Notes: generated from the sequence alone by a model not told the origin. A stretch of DNA of 64,000 nt from Streptomyces sp. CA-278952 (GCF_028747205.1 NZ_CP112880.1:4092001-4156000), one strand, 5' to 3'. Counted from the first letter of the stretch, positions 26,513 through 35,271 are shown. Numbers and translations: made by a program.

Positions 26513-26650
26513 GGGCGTACGGGCGGGGAGCGCATCCGTACGCCGGCGGTGTTTCCAGGTGACCCTGGCGACTCGGTGATCCCCGTCACCCTCGCCGACC
26601 CGGTCGGGATCGAGCTGGACACCGGGCCGCTCAAGAACTGGACGCGCTGA
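26513..26650 (+). pseudogene. C-terminal remnant of a Uma2-family gene
   Basis: Open frame ending at 26650 encodes GGERIRTPAVFPGDPGDS and then VTLADPVGIELDTGPLKNW, which resembles the C-terminus of Streptomyces Uma2 proteins. No start or core with the nuclease residues exists upstream; the preceding bases belong to the transpeptidase gene. Probably a degraded relic. Confidence 0.5.
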
Positions 26651-26659
26651 CCCGACGCA

Positions 26660-26710
26660 GTACGCGAGGAGCCCGGGACCACCGCTCGTGGTCCCGGGCT
26701 CCTCGCGTAC
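26660..26710. terminator. Strong bidirectional terminator hairpin
   Basis: Perfect 23-bp stem (26660-26682 with 26688-26710) and 5-base loop between the convergent transpeptidase and metG genes. Confidence 0.85.
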
Positions 26711-26721
26711 GCACGGGGGGG

Positions 26722-28335
26722 CTACGCCGGCTTCTCCTCCAGGCGCGGGAACAGCACCGCGCCCTTCGTCACCGTCGCGCCTACGGGCAGTACGCCCCAC
26801 GCGCCCGCGTCCTGGACCTTCTGGTCGGCCAGCGCGCCCAGGGACTCCTCGGCCCCCAGGGACTCCCACAGGCTCTGCGAGGTCTCCGGCATCACGGCGT
26901 TGAGCAGGACCGCGACCCCGCGCAGCGCCTCGGCGGCCGTGTACAGGACGGTCGCCAGGCGGGCCTGGCCCTCCGGGCTGGTGTCCTTGGCCACCTTCCA
27001 CGGCTCCTGCTCCGTGATGTAGCCGTTGACCTGCTTCACGAAGTCGAAGACCGCCAGGATGCCGGACTGGAAGTCCAGCTCCTCACCGATCTTCCGGTCG
27101 GCGGTCGCCACGGCCTTCGCCAGGCCCTCCTGCACGGCCCGCTCGGCGTCACCGGCGGCCGTTGCCTCCGGCAGCGCACCGCCGAAGTACTTGCCGACCA
27201 TCGCCGCGACCCGCGAGGCGAGGTTGCCGTAGTCGTTGGCCAGCTCGGAGGTGTAGCGGGCGGTGAAGTCCTCCCACGAGAACGACCCGTCGCTGCCGTA
27301 CGCGATGGCCCGCAGGAAGTACCAGCGGTACGCGTCCACGCCGAAGTGCGAGGTCAGGTCCTGCGGCTTGATGCCGGTCAGGTTGGACTTGGACATCTTC
27401 TCGCCGCCGACCATCAGCCAGCCGTTGGCGACGACCTTGCCGGGCAGCGGCAGACCCTGTGCCATCAGCATCGCGGGCCAGATTACCGAGTGGAAGCGGA
27501 GGATGTCCTTGCCGATCAGGTGCACGTTCGCGGGGAACGTACCGTCGAACTTCTCCTGGTTCGCGCCGTAGCCCACGGCCGTCGCGTAGTTGAGCAGCGC
27601 GTCGATCCACACGTAGATGACGTGCTTGTCGTCCCACGGAACCGGGACGCCCCAGTCGAACGTCGAGCGCGAGATCGACAGGTCCTGGAGCCCCTGCTCG
27701 ACGAAGTTCACGACCTCGTTGCGCGCCGACTCGGGCTGGATGAAGCCGGGGTTCGCCGCGTAGAACTCCAGCAGCTTCGGGCCGTACTCGCTCAGCTTGA
27801 AGAAGTAGTTCTCCTCCTTGAGGAGCTCCACCGGCTTCTTGTGGATCGGGCAGAGCTTCTGCCCGGCGAACTCGCCCTCGCCGTCGATCAGATCGCCGGG
27901 GAGCTTGTACTCCTCGCAACCCACGCAGTACGGGCCCTCGTACCCGCCCTTGTAGATCTCGTCCTTGTCGTACAGGTCCTGCACGAACTCCTGCACACGG
28001 TCGGTGTGCCGCTTCTCCGTCGTCCGGATGAAGTCGTCGTTGGCGATGTTGAGGTGCTCCCAGAGGGGCTTCCACGCCTCCTCGACGAGCTTGTCGCACC
28101 AGGCCTGCGGCGTGACGTCGTTCGCCTCGGCCGTGCGCATGATCTTCTGACCGTGCTCGTCCGTGCCGGTGAGGTACCACACCTTCTCGCCGCGCTGGCG
28201 ATGCCAGCGCGTGAGCACGTCGCCTGCGACGGTCGTGTAGGCGTGGCCCAGGTGAGGAGCGTCGTTGACGTAGTAAATGGGGGTCGAGACGTAGTACGCC
28301 TTCGCCCCCTGCTTCTCGGATCCAGTGGCCGCCAT
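26722..28335 (-). CDS. metG: Methionyl-tRNA synthetase
   Basis: 537-residue class I synthetase charging initiator and elongator tRNA-Met. The HIGH motif is HLGH (28-31) in YYVNDAPHLGHAY; KMSKS is present in GGEKMSKSNLTGIKPQD; the zinc-binding insertion has CVGC with a later CPIH. The anticodon-binding helical domain contains NGYITEQEPWKVAKD. It lacks the C-terminal dimerisation domain seen in E. coli. ATG 28335 was chosen because AGGA lies eight bases upstream; an in-frame start at 28368 adds 11 residues without support. Essential housekeeping gene. Confidence 0.95.
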   Translation of the reverse strand: MAATGSEKQGAKAYYVSTPIYYVNDAPHLGHAYTTVAGDVLTRWHRQRGEKVWYLTGTDEHGQKIMRTAEANDVTPQAWCDKLVEEAWKPLWEHLNIANDDFIRTTEKRHTDRVQEFVQDLYDKDEIYKGGYEGPYCVGCEEYKLPGDLIDGEGEFAGQKLCPIHKKPVELLKEENYFFKLSEYGPKLLEFYAANPGFIQPESARNEVVNFVEQGLQDLSISRSTFDWGVPVPWDDKHVIYVWIDALLNYATAVGYGANQEKFDGTFPANVHLIGKDILRFHSVIWPAMLMAQGLPLPGKVVANGWLMVGGEKMSKSNLTGIKPQDLTSHFGVDAYRWYFLRAIAYGSDGSFSWEDFTARYTSELANDYGNLASRVAAMVGKYFGGALPEATAAGDAERAVQEGLAKAVATADRKIGEELDFQSGILAVFDFVKQVNGYITEQEPWKVAKDTSPEGQARLATVLYTAAEALRGVAVLLNAVMPETSQSLWESLGAEESLGALADQKVQDAGAWGVLPVGATVTKGAVLFPRLEEKPA

Positions 28336-28439
28336 GGTCGAAATCCTAACGGCCAGATCAAGATCCACTCACATCGATAAACGTGGGGCCCCGTGCGGGC
28401 GGAGCGGCGGCCTCCGGTGGAGAGCTTTGCGAAACATCC

Positions 28440-28460
28440 GTTCCCGTAATGGTTCCCGTA
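28440..28460 (+). promoter_or_regulatory. Direct repeat upstream of response regulator gene, candidate binding site
   Basis: GTTCCCGTA occurs at 28440-28448 and again at 28452-28460, a 12-base period. OmpR-type regulators bind such direct repeats, so autoregulation is plausible. Confidence 0.45.
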
Positions 28461-28517
28461 GGAAAGTCGCATCCTGGGAGGGAGCGGACAAGCGTGCACG
28501 AGGCAGGGGACATCACC

Positions 28518-29171
28518 ATGCGGGTACTGGTCGCCGAGGACGAGGAGATCCTCGCGGAGCTGGTCGCCACCGGACTGCGCCGGGCCGGCTTCGCGGTCGA
28601 CACGGTGTACAGCGGGGACGCGGCCCTCGCCTACCTCGGCCTGCACGACTACGACGTCGTCGTGCTCGACCGCGACCTCCCCCGGGTGCACGGTGACGAC
28701 GTGGCCCGCCGGCTGGTGGCCTCCGGCTCCCGCACCCGGATCCTGATGCTCACCGCCTCCGGCACCATGGAGGACCGGGTCGCCGGGCTCGATCTGGGGG
28801 CCGACGACTACGTGGCCAAGCCGTTCGAGTTCCCCGAGCTGGTCTCCCGGGTGCGCGCCCTGCGCCGGCGCAGCGCCAGACCCGTACCGCCCCAGCTGGA
28901 GCGCCACGGCATCCGGCTCGACACCGTACGGCGCTCCGCGCTCCGCGACGGCCGGGACCTGGACCTCTCGCCGAAGGAGTTCACCGTGCTGCAACTGCTC
29001 CTGGAGGCCGACGGCGGCACGGTCAGCGCGGAAGAGCTGCTGGAGCGGGCCTGGGACGCCAACGCCGACCCGTTCACGGGCGCCGTGCGCGTCTGCATGA
29101 GCAAGCTCCGCGCCAAGCTCGGCGAGCCCGCGCTGATCCGCACCGTGCAGGGCGTCGGGTACGCCCTGTGA
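28518..29171 (+). CDS. OmpR-family response regulator
   Basis: 217 residues: receiver domain (VLVAEDEEILAEL, phosphoacceptor Asp in VVVLDRDLPRVHG, Lys in YVAKPFEFPELVSRVRAL) followed by a winged-helix DNA-binding domain (LDLSPKEFTVLQLLLEADG, IRTVQGVGYAL). It is phosphorylated by the adjacent histidine kinase. Start set at ATG 28518 with GGGGA seven bases upstream; a GTG at 28494 with a strong GGGAGGGAG site would add eight residues. The direct repeat at 28440 is a likely autoregulatory site. The stimulus is not apparent. Confidence 0.93.
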   Translation: MRVLVAEDEEILAELVATGLRRAGFAVDTVYSGDAALAYLGLHDYDVVVLDRDLPRVHGDDVARRLVASGSRTRILMLTASGTMEDRVAGLDLGADDYVAKPFEFPELVSRVRALRRRSARPVPPQLERHGIRLDTVRRSALRDGRDLDLSPKEFTVLQLLLEADGGTVSAEELLERAWDANADPFTGAVRVCMSKLRAKLGEPALIRTVQGVGYAL

Positions 29172-30511
29172 TGCGGCCGTCCCTGCGGCGGCTGGTGGAC
29201 GCCTCGAAGCTGCCGCACTCGACGATCCGGACCCGGATCGCCCTCGTGTACGGCGGTGTCTTCCTGGTGCTCGGCACCGCCCTGCTGGCCACCGTCAACC
29301 TGGCCTCCCGCGCCGGCACGGAGACCGAGGCGCGTTCCATCGCCTCGTCCGCCGCCGTCGCCCAGCCCGGCTACGCGGTGAACGGTCCGCTGATCTCCCG
29401 CCGGCACCTGGGGCCGCCCACCGTCTACGACCTCACCGACAACGTCAGCAACGCGGCGGGGCAACAGCTCCTGTACTGGTCGATCGCCGCCCTGCTCGTG
29501 ATGACGGGGTGCGCGGTCGCGGTGGGCTGGTGGACCGCCGGGCGGGTGCTGCGACCCGTCCACGACATGACCGAGAAGGCCCGCCGGCTCTCCGCGCACA
29601 CCCTCCACGAACGCATGGCGCCCACCGGGCCCGACGACGAGCTCAAGGAACTGGGCGAGACGCTGGACGCGCTGCTGGCCCGGCTGGAGAAGGCGTTCGA
29701 CAGCCAGCAGAGATTCATCGCCAACGCCTCGCACGAGCTGAGGACCCCGCTGGCCACCCAGCGCGCCGCGATCCAGATCGGCCTGGACGATCCGTCCCCC
29801 GAGGACCTCGTACGCACCCGGCAGACCCTGCTGGACACCAACCGGCGCAGCGAGCGGCTCATCGAGGGGCTGCTCGTGCTGGCCCGCAGCGAAAGGGGAC
29901 TGGCCGCGGACGAGCGCGAGAGAGTCCGCCTCGACCATGTGGTCCGTGAGGAGGCGGCCCGCCGTGCGGCGGTAGGGGGTGCGAGCGGCGGTCCGCAGGG
30001 CCGGGGAGCGGAGGGCGGCGGTCCGGCGGTACGGGAGCCGGGCGGCGGTCCGGCGGTACGGGGCGTGGAGGGCGGCGGTCCGGCCGTGAACGTCGTGGTG
30101 GCGGCCTGCTCCGTGCGCGGCAACCGGCTGCTGCTTGCCCAGCTGGTGGCGAACCTGCTGGCCAACGCGGTCACGTACAACGTGCCGGGCGGCTCGGTGG
30201 AGGTCTCGCTGACCGGGGAGGGGGCCCTGCGGGTGCGCAACACCGGACCGGAGGTCTCGGAGGCCGATATCGCGGTGTTCTTCGAGCCGTTCCGGCGGGG
30301 CGAGGGCCGGGACCGGATGGGCCCGGGGTCGGGCCTCGGTCTTTCGATCGTCCGGTCGATCGCGGTGGCCCACGGCGGTACGGTCACGGCGGTACCGGGC
30401 CCGGAGGGCGGCGGTCTCGCCGTGACCGTACGGCTGCCGGTCGATCAGGCCTCGGAGCCGGCGGGGCGCGCGGCGGTCCAGGCCGGCAGCCCGGCGAGGA
30501 TCTCGCGGTAG
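29171..30511 (+). CDS. Sensor histidine kinase
   Basis: 446-residue membrane kinase with two transmembrane helices (about 25-45 and 98-118) flanking a roughly 50-residue extracellular sensor loop, then a HAMP domain ([18 protein letters not shown]), HisKA with [16 protein letters not shown], and HATPase with [13 protein letters not shown] and GSGLGLSIV. Its ATG overlaps the regulator stop by one base (TGATG); GTG 29168 is also possible. A low-complexity insert of GGGPAVR-like repeats separates HisKA from HATPase. The 3' end overlaps the convergent vWA gene by 67 bases. Confidence 0.93.
   Translation: MRPSLRRLVDASKLPHSTIRTRIALVYGGVFLVLGTALLATVNLASRAGTETEARSIASSAAVAQPGYAVNGPLISRRHLGPPTVYDLTDNVSNAAGQQLLYWSIAALLVMTGCAVAVGWWTAGRVLRPVHDMTEKARRLSAHTLHERMAPTGPDDELKELGETLDALLARLEKAFDSQQRFIANASHELRTPLATQRAAIQIGLDDPSPEDLVRTRQTLLDTNRRSERLIEGLLVLARSERGLAADERERVRLDHVVREEAARRAAVGGASGGPQGRGAEGGGPAVREPGGGPAVRGVEGGGPAVNVVVAACSVRGNRLLLAQLVANLLANAVTYNVPGGSVEVSLTGEGALRVRNTGPEVSEADIAVFFEPFRRGEGRDRMGPGSGLGLSIVRSIAVAHGGTVTAVPGPEGGGLAVTVRLPVDQASEPAGRAAVQAGSPARISR
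30013..30088 (+). repeat. Tandem repeat within the histidine kinase gene
   Basis: About three copies of GGGCGGCGGTCCGGCGGTAC at 27- and 30-base spacing, encoding GGGPAV repeats between the dimerisation and ATP-binding domains. All spacings are multiples of three, so the frame is kept. Confidence 0.7.
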
Positions 30512-32073
30512 AGCTCGGCATCCGCGACCTCGCGGGGCGCGGGGCCCGCGTGGAAGAAGCCGGTGTTCGGGGCGTCGAGCTTCCGCAGGAAGTCGAAGCC
30601 CTTCGCGTCCTGCTCGCCGAAGGCGACGAACTGGAAGAACAGCGGCAGCCGGGCCGCCTCCGTGAGGGCCTGCCGGGCGGCCTGCTTGGCGTCCGGCGGG
30701 CCGTCCGTCTGGAAGATCACGAGAGCCGGACCGGTGGCCTCCGTCTTCTCGTAGTGCGCGACGATCTCCTCGACCGCACGTTCGTAGTGCGTCCGGCCCA
30801 GCCGGCCGAGGCCCGCGTGCAGCTCGTCGACGCGGCCCTCGTGTCCGGAGAGCTCGATCGTCCCGGTGCCGTCGATGTCCGTCGAGAAGAAGACGACCGG
30901 CACGGTGGCGTCCTCGTCCAGGTGCGCGGCGAGCGCGAGCGTCCGGTCGCCCAGGTGCTGGGCGCTGCCGTCCTTGTAGAACGGCCGCATCGAGCCGGAG
31001 CGGTCGAGCACCAGGTAGACGCGGGCGCGGAGACCGGTCAGCCCGTGCGCCTTGAGCGCTGCCTGTGCCGCCTTGTACGGGGCGACGAGCTGCGGAGCAT
31101 GCGTCTTGACCCGGGCGAGCGTGGTGGCGGGCTTGCCGGGGGCGGCCTCCGGCGCGGTGACCACGGACTCGGGGGCGGCGACGACCGGCTCGGGTGCGGT
31201 CACGACGGGCTCCGGGGCCGCCGGGGTCTCCGTGATGGTCGGTGTCTCTGCGGTCTTCGGTGCCTCTGTGGCTGCCGGTGCCGCTGAGGCCTCGGGGACC
31301 TTGGGGGTCTCGGGGGCTTCGGCGGGGGCTGCCTGAGGTGACTCGGGGGCGGTCTCAGGGGCCTTGGTCTCCGCTTCGGGGGCGGCTTCCGCTGAAGCCT
31401 CCGCTGCCGGCTTCGCTGAAGCCTCCGCTGCCGGCTTCGCTGAAGCCTCCGCTGCCGGCTTCGCTGAAGCCTCCGCCTCCGCTGCCGGCTCCGGCTCGGC
31501 CTTCGGCTCCGGAGTGGGCATCGGGGTCTCGTCGAGGTCGAGGTCGATCGTGATGGGCTCCGGCGCCGACTCGGGTTCCTCGGCGGCCTTGACAGGAGCC
31601 ACGGTGGTCACCGGCGCCTCGGGCTCGACGGCTTCCTCGGCGGGCGCCGCCTCTTTCCCCGTCTCTGCCTTCTCCGCCTTCTCCGCGAACGGCGTGTCTT
31701 CCGGGGCCGACTTCTGCGCGGGGACGGTCGGCGACGCCGGCGCGGCGGCCGCCTTGTCGAAGGCCTCCGCCACCAGGTCGGTGGCCGGCGAGTCGTCACG
31801 CTCCGTGGAGTCGGCGGCGGAGGAAGCCGTGGACGCGGTGGAGGGTGTTTCCGTGGAGGACGCGGAGGGCGTGGAGGACGAGGTGGAGGACGAGGGCGAG
31901 GCCGGGGCCGGGATCGACACCTTCGGCTCCGCCGCTGGCTCGGCCGCCGAAGTGGTCTCCGGCTCCGGCTCCTTGGGCTGAACGCGCTCGGCCTGGGGCG
32001 GGACGGTGGCCGTGGTCGGCTCGTCCTGCTCCGTGCGGCCGAACACCTTACGCAGCAAGCTCCGAATGCCCAT
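30445..32073 (-). CDS. vWA domain protein with long Ala/Glu/Pro-rich N-terminal region
   Basis: 542 residues. The first 13 ([13 protein letters not shown]) are basic and amphipathic; about residues 15-320 are low complexity with repeated AEASAKPA and PEPVVTAPE; the C-terminal 200 form a von Willebrand A domain with the MIDAS motif DRSGSM in [19 protein letters not shown], then [12 protein letters not shown] and [10 protein letters not shown]. It has no signal peptide. The domain resembles cytosolic TerF-type vWA proteins of tellurite/stress clusters, but no Ter neighbours are here. ATG 32073 has GAAAGG upstream. The 3' end overlaps the histidine kinase gene. Confidence 0.87.
   Translation of the reverse strand: MGIRSLLRKVFGRTEQDEPTTATVPPQAERVQPKEPEPETTSAAEPAAEPKVSIPAPASPSSSTSSSTPSASSTETPSTASTASSAADSTERDDSPATDLVAEAFDKAAAAPASPTVPAQKSAPEDTPFAEKAEKAETGKEAAPAEEAVEPEAPVTTVAPVKAAEEPESAPEPITIDLDLDETPMPTPEPKAEPEPAAEAEASAKPAAEASAKPAAEASAKPAAEASAEAAPEAETKAPETAPESPQAAPAEAPETPKVPEASAAPAATEAPKTAETPTITETPAAPEPVVTAPEPVVAAPESVVTAPEAAPGKPATTLARVKTHAPQLVAPYKAAQAALKAHGLTGLRARVYLVLDRSGSMRPFYKDGSAQHLGDRTLALAAHLDEDATVPVVFFSTDIDGTGTIELSGHEGRVDELHAGLGRLGRTHYERAVEEIVAHYEKTEATGPALVIFQTDGPPDAKQAARQALTEAARLPLFFQFVAFGEQDAKGFDFLRKLDAPNTGFFHAGPAPREVADAELYREILAGLPAWTAARPAGSEA
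31391..31462. repeat. 24-bp in-frame tandem repeat in vWA gene
   Basis: Three perfect copies of GCTGAAGCCTCCGCTGCCGG plus CTTC, with a partial fourth copy from 31463. On the coding strand they give the AEASAKPA repeats of the low-complexity region. Confidence 0.85.
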
Positions 32074-32281
32074 GGGCGAGGCCTTTCGCATGAGTTGGGT
32101 GCGGTGAATGTCCGACCTGGGTGAATTCATCCCTGGCCAGGACGGATACGTAAGGTTAGCGGCCGGATCCGGCCGTTCGCCGGTGCGGCCCGCCCCTGCG
32201 TCAACCGAGCCGAAACCGTACCCGGACCGAGTCCACGACGGTGTCCACCACCGGACCCCAAGGGAACAGCAGTGGCCCGGA

Positions 32282-32303
32282 CTTCACCCGCCGTTCACCG
32301 GGA
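32282..32303 (+). promoter_or_regulatory. PHO box (PhoP-binding direct repeats)
   Basis: Two adjacent 11-base units, CTTCACCCGCC and GTTCACCGGGA, match the GTTCACC consensus of Streptomyces PhoP sites. They lie 63 to 85 bases upstream of the phosphatase start and about 30 bases before a possible -10 box TACCGT (32331-32336), so phosphate starvation should activate the gene. Confidence 0.75.
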
Positions 32304-32366
32304 GTCCCTCGGACCGCGTGGGGGCACACATACCGTCACGCACGACACCAGACGGAGGGAATCCAC

Positions 32367-34436
32367 GTGCGCAACCTGCTGCCGTTCATCAGCTCGCATC
32401 CCGGTGGGCGTTCCGCGCTGACCTGCCGCTTCCGCTGCGGGGACGCCTGCTTCAAGGAGACGCCCAACAACAGCGACAACGAGTACGCCGGCGACATCAT
32501 CGCCGGTGCCGTGTCGCGCCGCTCGATGATGCGCGCCGCCGCCGTGGTCACCGTCGCCACCGCCGCCGGCACCGCGGCGCTGACCGGCCCGAACGCCCCG
32601 CAGGCCGAGGCCGCCGCGCTCGCCGGACACGGTCACAAGCCGGGCCACCCCCACAAACCGGCCCCGTCCGGTGCGCGTGGCCTGCGGTTCTCGCCGGTCG
32701 CGCCCAACAAGGACGACAAGGTCACCATCCCCGACGGGTACGCCCAGAACGTGGTGATCCGCTGGGGCGAGCCGATCCTGCGCGGCGCGCCCGCCTTCAA
32801 CCCGGACAAGCAGACGGCGAAGGCCCAGGCCGGCCAGTTCGGCTACAACAACGACTTCCTCTCCCTGCTCCCGCTGCGCGGCGAGCGCGGCCGGCAGGTC
32901 ATGGTCGCGAACCATGAGTACACGGACGAGATCCTCATGTTCCGCGGTTACGATCCGGCCAACCCGACGCGTGAGCAGGTGGAGATCGCCTGGGCGGCGC
33001 ACGGACTCTCCGTGGTCGTCGTCCAGGAGGAGCACCGCACCGGCAGGCTGGGGCCGGTCAACCGGCACCCGCTGAACCGCCGTCTGACCGCGACCAGCGA
33101 GTTCCGCATGACGGGCCCGGCCGCGGGCAGCACCCTGCTGCGCACCTCGGCGGACCGGTCCGGCCGCAAGGTGCTCGGGACCCTCAACAACTGCGCGGGC
33201 GGCACCACTCCGTGGGGCACCACGCTGCACGGCGAGGAGAACTTCAACCAGTACTTCGCCAACGGCAACACCGACATGCACAAGCGGTACGGGATCGGCA
33301 CGAGCGCCACCGAGCGCAAGTGGGAGCAGTTCGACCGGCGGTTCGACCTGGCGAAGGAGCCCAACGAGGCCAACCGCTTCGGCTGGGTCGTCGAACTCGA
33401 CCCGTACGACCCGGACTCCACCCCGCGCAAGCGGACCGCGCTGGGCCGGTTCAAGCACGAGGCGGCAGAGCCCCGGCTCACCTCCGACGGCCGCCCGGTC
33501 GTCTACATGGGCGACGACGAGAAGTTCGACTACCTCTACAAGTTCGTCTCCAGCAGGCGGATGAAGAAGGGCAACTCGCGGGCGGCCCGCGAGCACAACC
33601 TGACGCTGCTGGACGAGGGCACCCTGTACGTCGCCAAGCTGAGCGGCGACTCGCCGGTCACCGAAATCGACGGCACCGGAAAGCTGCCGGGCGACGGGGA
33701 GTTCGACGGCAGCGGCGTCTGGATTCCGCTGGCCACCGGCACCACGTCGCACGTGCCCGGTATGACCGCCGAGGAGGTGTACGTCTACACGCGCCTCGCC
33801 GGCGACAAGGTCGGCGCGACCAAGATGGACCGCCCCGAGGACGTCGAGCCCTCGCCGCGCACCGGCCGGGTGTATGTGGCGCTCACCAACAACACGGACC
33901 GTGGCAAGGCGGGCAAGGCCGGTGCGGACGAGGCCAACCCGCGCAACAACAACAAGCACGGGCAGATCCTGGAGCTCGCGGAGAACTGGGACGACCCTGC
34001 GGGTGACGGATTCGCCTGGCGGCTGTTCCTCGTGGCGGGCGACCCGGACGACCCGTCGACGTACTTCGCCGGCTTCCCCAAGGAGAACGTCAGCCCCATC
34101 TCCTGCCCGGACAACGTGGCGTTCGACGACCACGGCAACCTGTGGATCTCCACGGACGGCAACAAGCTCGACTCGCACGACGGCCTGTTCGGCGTGGCGA
34201 CCCAGGGTGACCGGCGTGGCGAGCTGAAGCAGTTCCTGACCGTCCCGGCCGGGGCCGAGACCTGCGGTCCGGTCATCCAGGACCGCCGGGTCCTGGTCGC
34301 GGTCCAGCACCCGGGCGAGATCGACGGGGCTTCCGTCGAGAAGCCGGCGAGTGTCTGGCCCGACGGCCCGGGCAAGATCGTCCGCCCCTCGGTCGTCGCC
34401 GTCTGGCGCAAGGACGGGCGCGACATCGGCGTGTGA
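32367..34436 (+). CDS. PhoX family alkaline phosphatase, Tat-exported
   Basis: 689-residue secreted phosphatase (DUF839/PhoX) that releases phosphate from organic esters using iron and calcium. Arg51-Arg52 in AVSRRSMMRAAAV begin a Tat signal peptide, needed because PhoX folds with cofactor inside the cell; cleavage is near AEAAA. Conserved blocks include VANHEYTD, NNCAGGTTPWGT, GRFKHEAAEP, VYMGDDEKFDYLYKF, RPEDVEPSPRTGRVYVALTNN and CPDNVAFDDHGNLWISTDG. Cys20, Cys24 and Cys28 lie before the Tat motif and are unexplained. GTG 32367 has GGAGGG six bases upstream. A PHO box and a terminator frame the gene. Confidence 0.92.
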   Translation: MRNLLPFISSHPGGRSALTCRFRCGDACFKETPNNSDNEYAGDIIAGAVSRRSMMRAAAVVTVATAAGTAALTGPNAPQAEAAALAGHGHKPGHPHKPAPSGARGLRFSPVAPNKDDKVTIPDGYAQNVVIRWGEPILRGAPAFNPDKQTAKAQAGQFGYNNDFLSLLPLRGERGRQVMVANHEYTDEILMFRGYDPANPTREQVEIAWAAHGLSVVVVQEEHRTGRLGPVNRHPLNRRLTATSEFRMTGPAAGSTLLRTSADRSGRKVLGTLNNCAGGTTPWGTTLHGEENFNQYFANGNTDMHKRYGIGTSATERKWEQFDRRFDLAKEPNEANRFGWVVELDPYDPDSTPRKRTALGRFKHEAAEPRLTSDGRPVVYMGDDEKFDYLYKFVSSRRMKKGNSRAAREHNLTLLDEGTLYVAKLSGDSPVTEIDGTGKLPGDGEFDGSGVWIPLATGTTSHVPGMTAEEVYVYTRLAGDKVGATKMDRPEDVEPSPRTGRVYVALTNNTDRGKAGKAGADEANPRNNNKHGQILELAENWDDPAGDGFAWRLFLVAGDPDDPSTYFAGFPKENVSPISCPDNVAFDDHGNLWISTDGNKLDSHDGLFGVATQGDRRGELKQFLTVPAGAETCGPVIQDRRVLVAVQHPGEIDGASVEKPASVWPDGPGKIVRPSVVAVWRKDGRDIGV

Positions 34437-34441
34437 GGTCC

Positions 34442-34475
34442 GGTGGGCGGGCGGCTTTATTGCCGCCCGCCCACC
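34442..34475 (+). terminator. Terminator after phoX
   Basis: Perfect 14-bp stem (34442-34455 with 34462-34475), loop TTTATT, five bases after the stop. Confidence 0.75.
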
Positions 34476-34487
34476 ACCGGTCCGCAT

Positions 34488-34493
34488 TACAGT
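34488..34493 (+). promoter_or_regulatory. -10 box of a probable leaderless promoter
   Basis: TACAGT seven bases before the ATG at 34501, with no ribosome binding site between them. Confidence 0.45.
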
Positions 34494-34500
34494 CGGACCC

Positions 34501-34902
34501 ATGGTTTCCGGTGACGCGCCGCAGGCGGAGGGAAGCGTCCGGGTCGACGTGTGGATCTGGTCGGTCCGGCTGACGAAGACCCGTGCGCAGGCGGCCGCCG
34601 CCTGCCGGGCGGGACATGTGAAGGTCGGCGGCGAGCGGGCCAAGCCCGCCCAGGCCGTGCGCGTCGGCGACGAGGTGCGGCTCCGGCACGCGGGGCGGGA
34701 CCGGGTGGTCGTCGTCTCGAAGATCGTGAAGAAGCGGGTCGGCCCGCCGGTGGCCGTGGAGTGCTTCGTCGACAACAGTCCGCCTCCGCCGCCCCGCGAG
34801 GTCGCGCTCCAGGTCCCCGTACGGGACCGGGGTACGGGCCGTCCGACCAAGCGCGACCGCCGGGAGATGGAACGCCTTCAGGGACACCCGCCAGAGCGCT
34901 GA
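34501..34902 (+). CDS. S4-domain RNA-binding protein (Hsp15-like)
   Basis: 133-residue protein with an S4 RNA-binding domain: VRVDVWIWSVRLTKTRAQAAAACRAGHVKVGGERAKPAQAVRVGDEV, like Hsp15, which rescues stalled 50S subunits carrying peptidyl-tRNA. The basic C-terminal tail (GTGRPTKRDRREMERLQG) is common in the family. Cytosolic. Start at ATG 34501, likely leaderless. A parS site follows it. Confidence 0.9.
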   Translation: MVSGDAPQAEGSVRVDVWIWSVRLTKTRAQAAAACRAGHVKVGGERAKPAQAVRVGDEVRLRHAGRDRVVVVSKIVKKRVGPPVAVECFVDNSPPPPPREVALQVPVRDRGTGRPTKRDRREMERLQGHPPER

Positions 34903-34910
34903 GGCCGCCC

Positions 34911-34932
34911 CGGTGTTTCACGTGAAACACCG
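34911..34932. other. parS in an extended 22-bp palindrome
   Basis: The core GTTTCACGTGAAAC (34915-34928) is flanked by four more complementary bases each side (CGGT and ACCG), making a perfect 22-bp palindrome between convergent genes. It may also act as a small terminator hairpin. Confidence 0.9.
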
Positions 34933-34966
34933 AGTGGCTGCCCCAGGCGCACCCCCGGGGCACTGG

Positions 34967-35212
34967 TCAGCTCTGGTACCCCTCCACCTCGTCGGCGGGG
35001 CGGACCTTCGCCGTCGAGGGGTCCTCGCCGTACTCGCTGAGCGCCCGCCGTCGGCGCAGCAGGTCCCAGCACTGGTCGAGCTGGACCTCCACTGCCCGCA
35101 GCCGGGCCTTCTCGTCCGTGGACAGACCCATCTTCGCCACGGAGCGGTCGCGTAGCTCGCGTTCCTCGGAGACCAGGTCGTCGATGTTCTCGAAGATGTC
35201 GCGGTCGGCCAT
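34967..35212 (-). CDS. DUF2630 small protein
   Basis: 81 residues, almost entirely helical and charged: MADRDIFENIDDLVSEEREL, then ARLRAVEVQLDQCWDLLRRRRALSEYGEDP, which is the DUF2630 signature of actinobacteria. Probably a coiled-coil dimer; function unknown. ATG 35212 has GGGAGAGG upstream. The next gene on this strand begins 60 bases upstream and may be co-transcribed. Confidence 0.9.
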   Translation of the reverse strand: MADRDIFENIDDLVSEERELRDRSVAKMGLSTDEKARLRAVEVQLDQCWDLLRRRRALSEYGEDPSTAKVRPADEVEGYQS

Positions 35213-35271
35213 GACGCCTCTCCCGGTCGCTCGGCGGCGGTCTCGGATCCCACTCTCGCCCCGGTGCCGTC

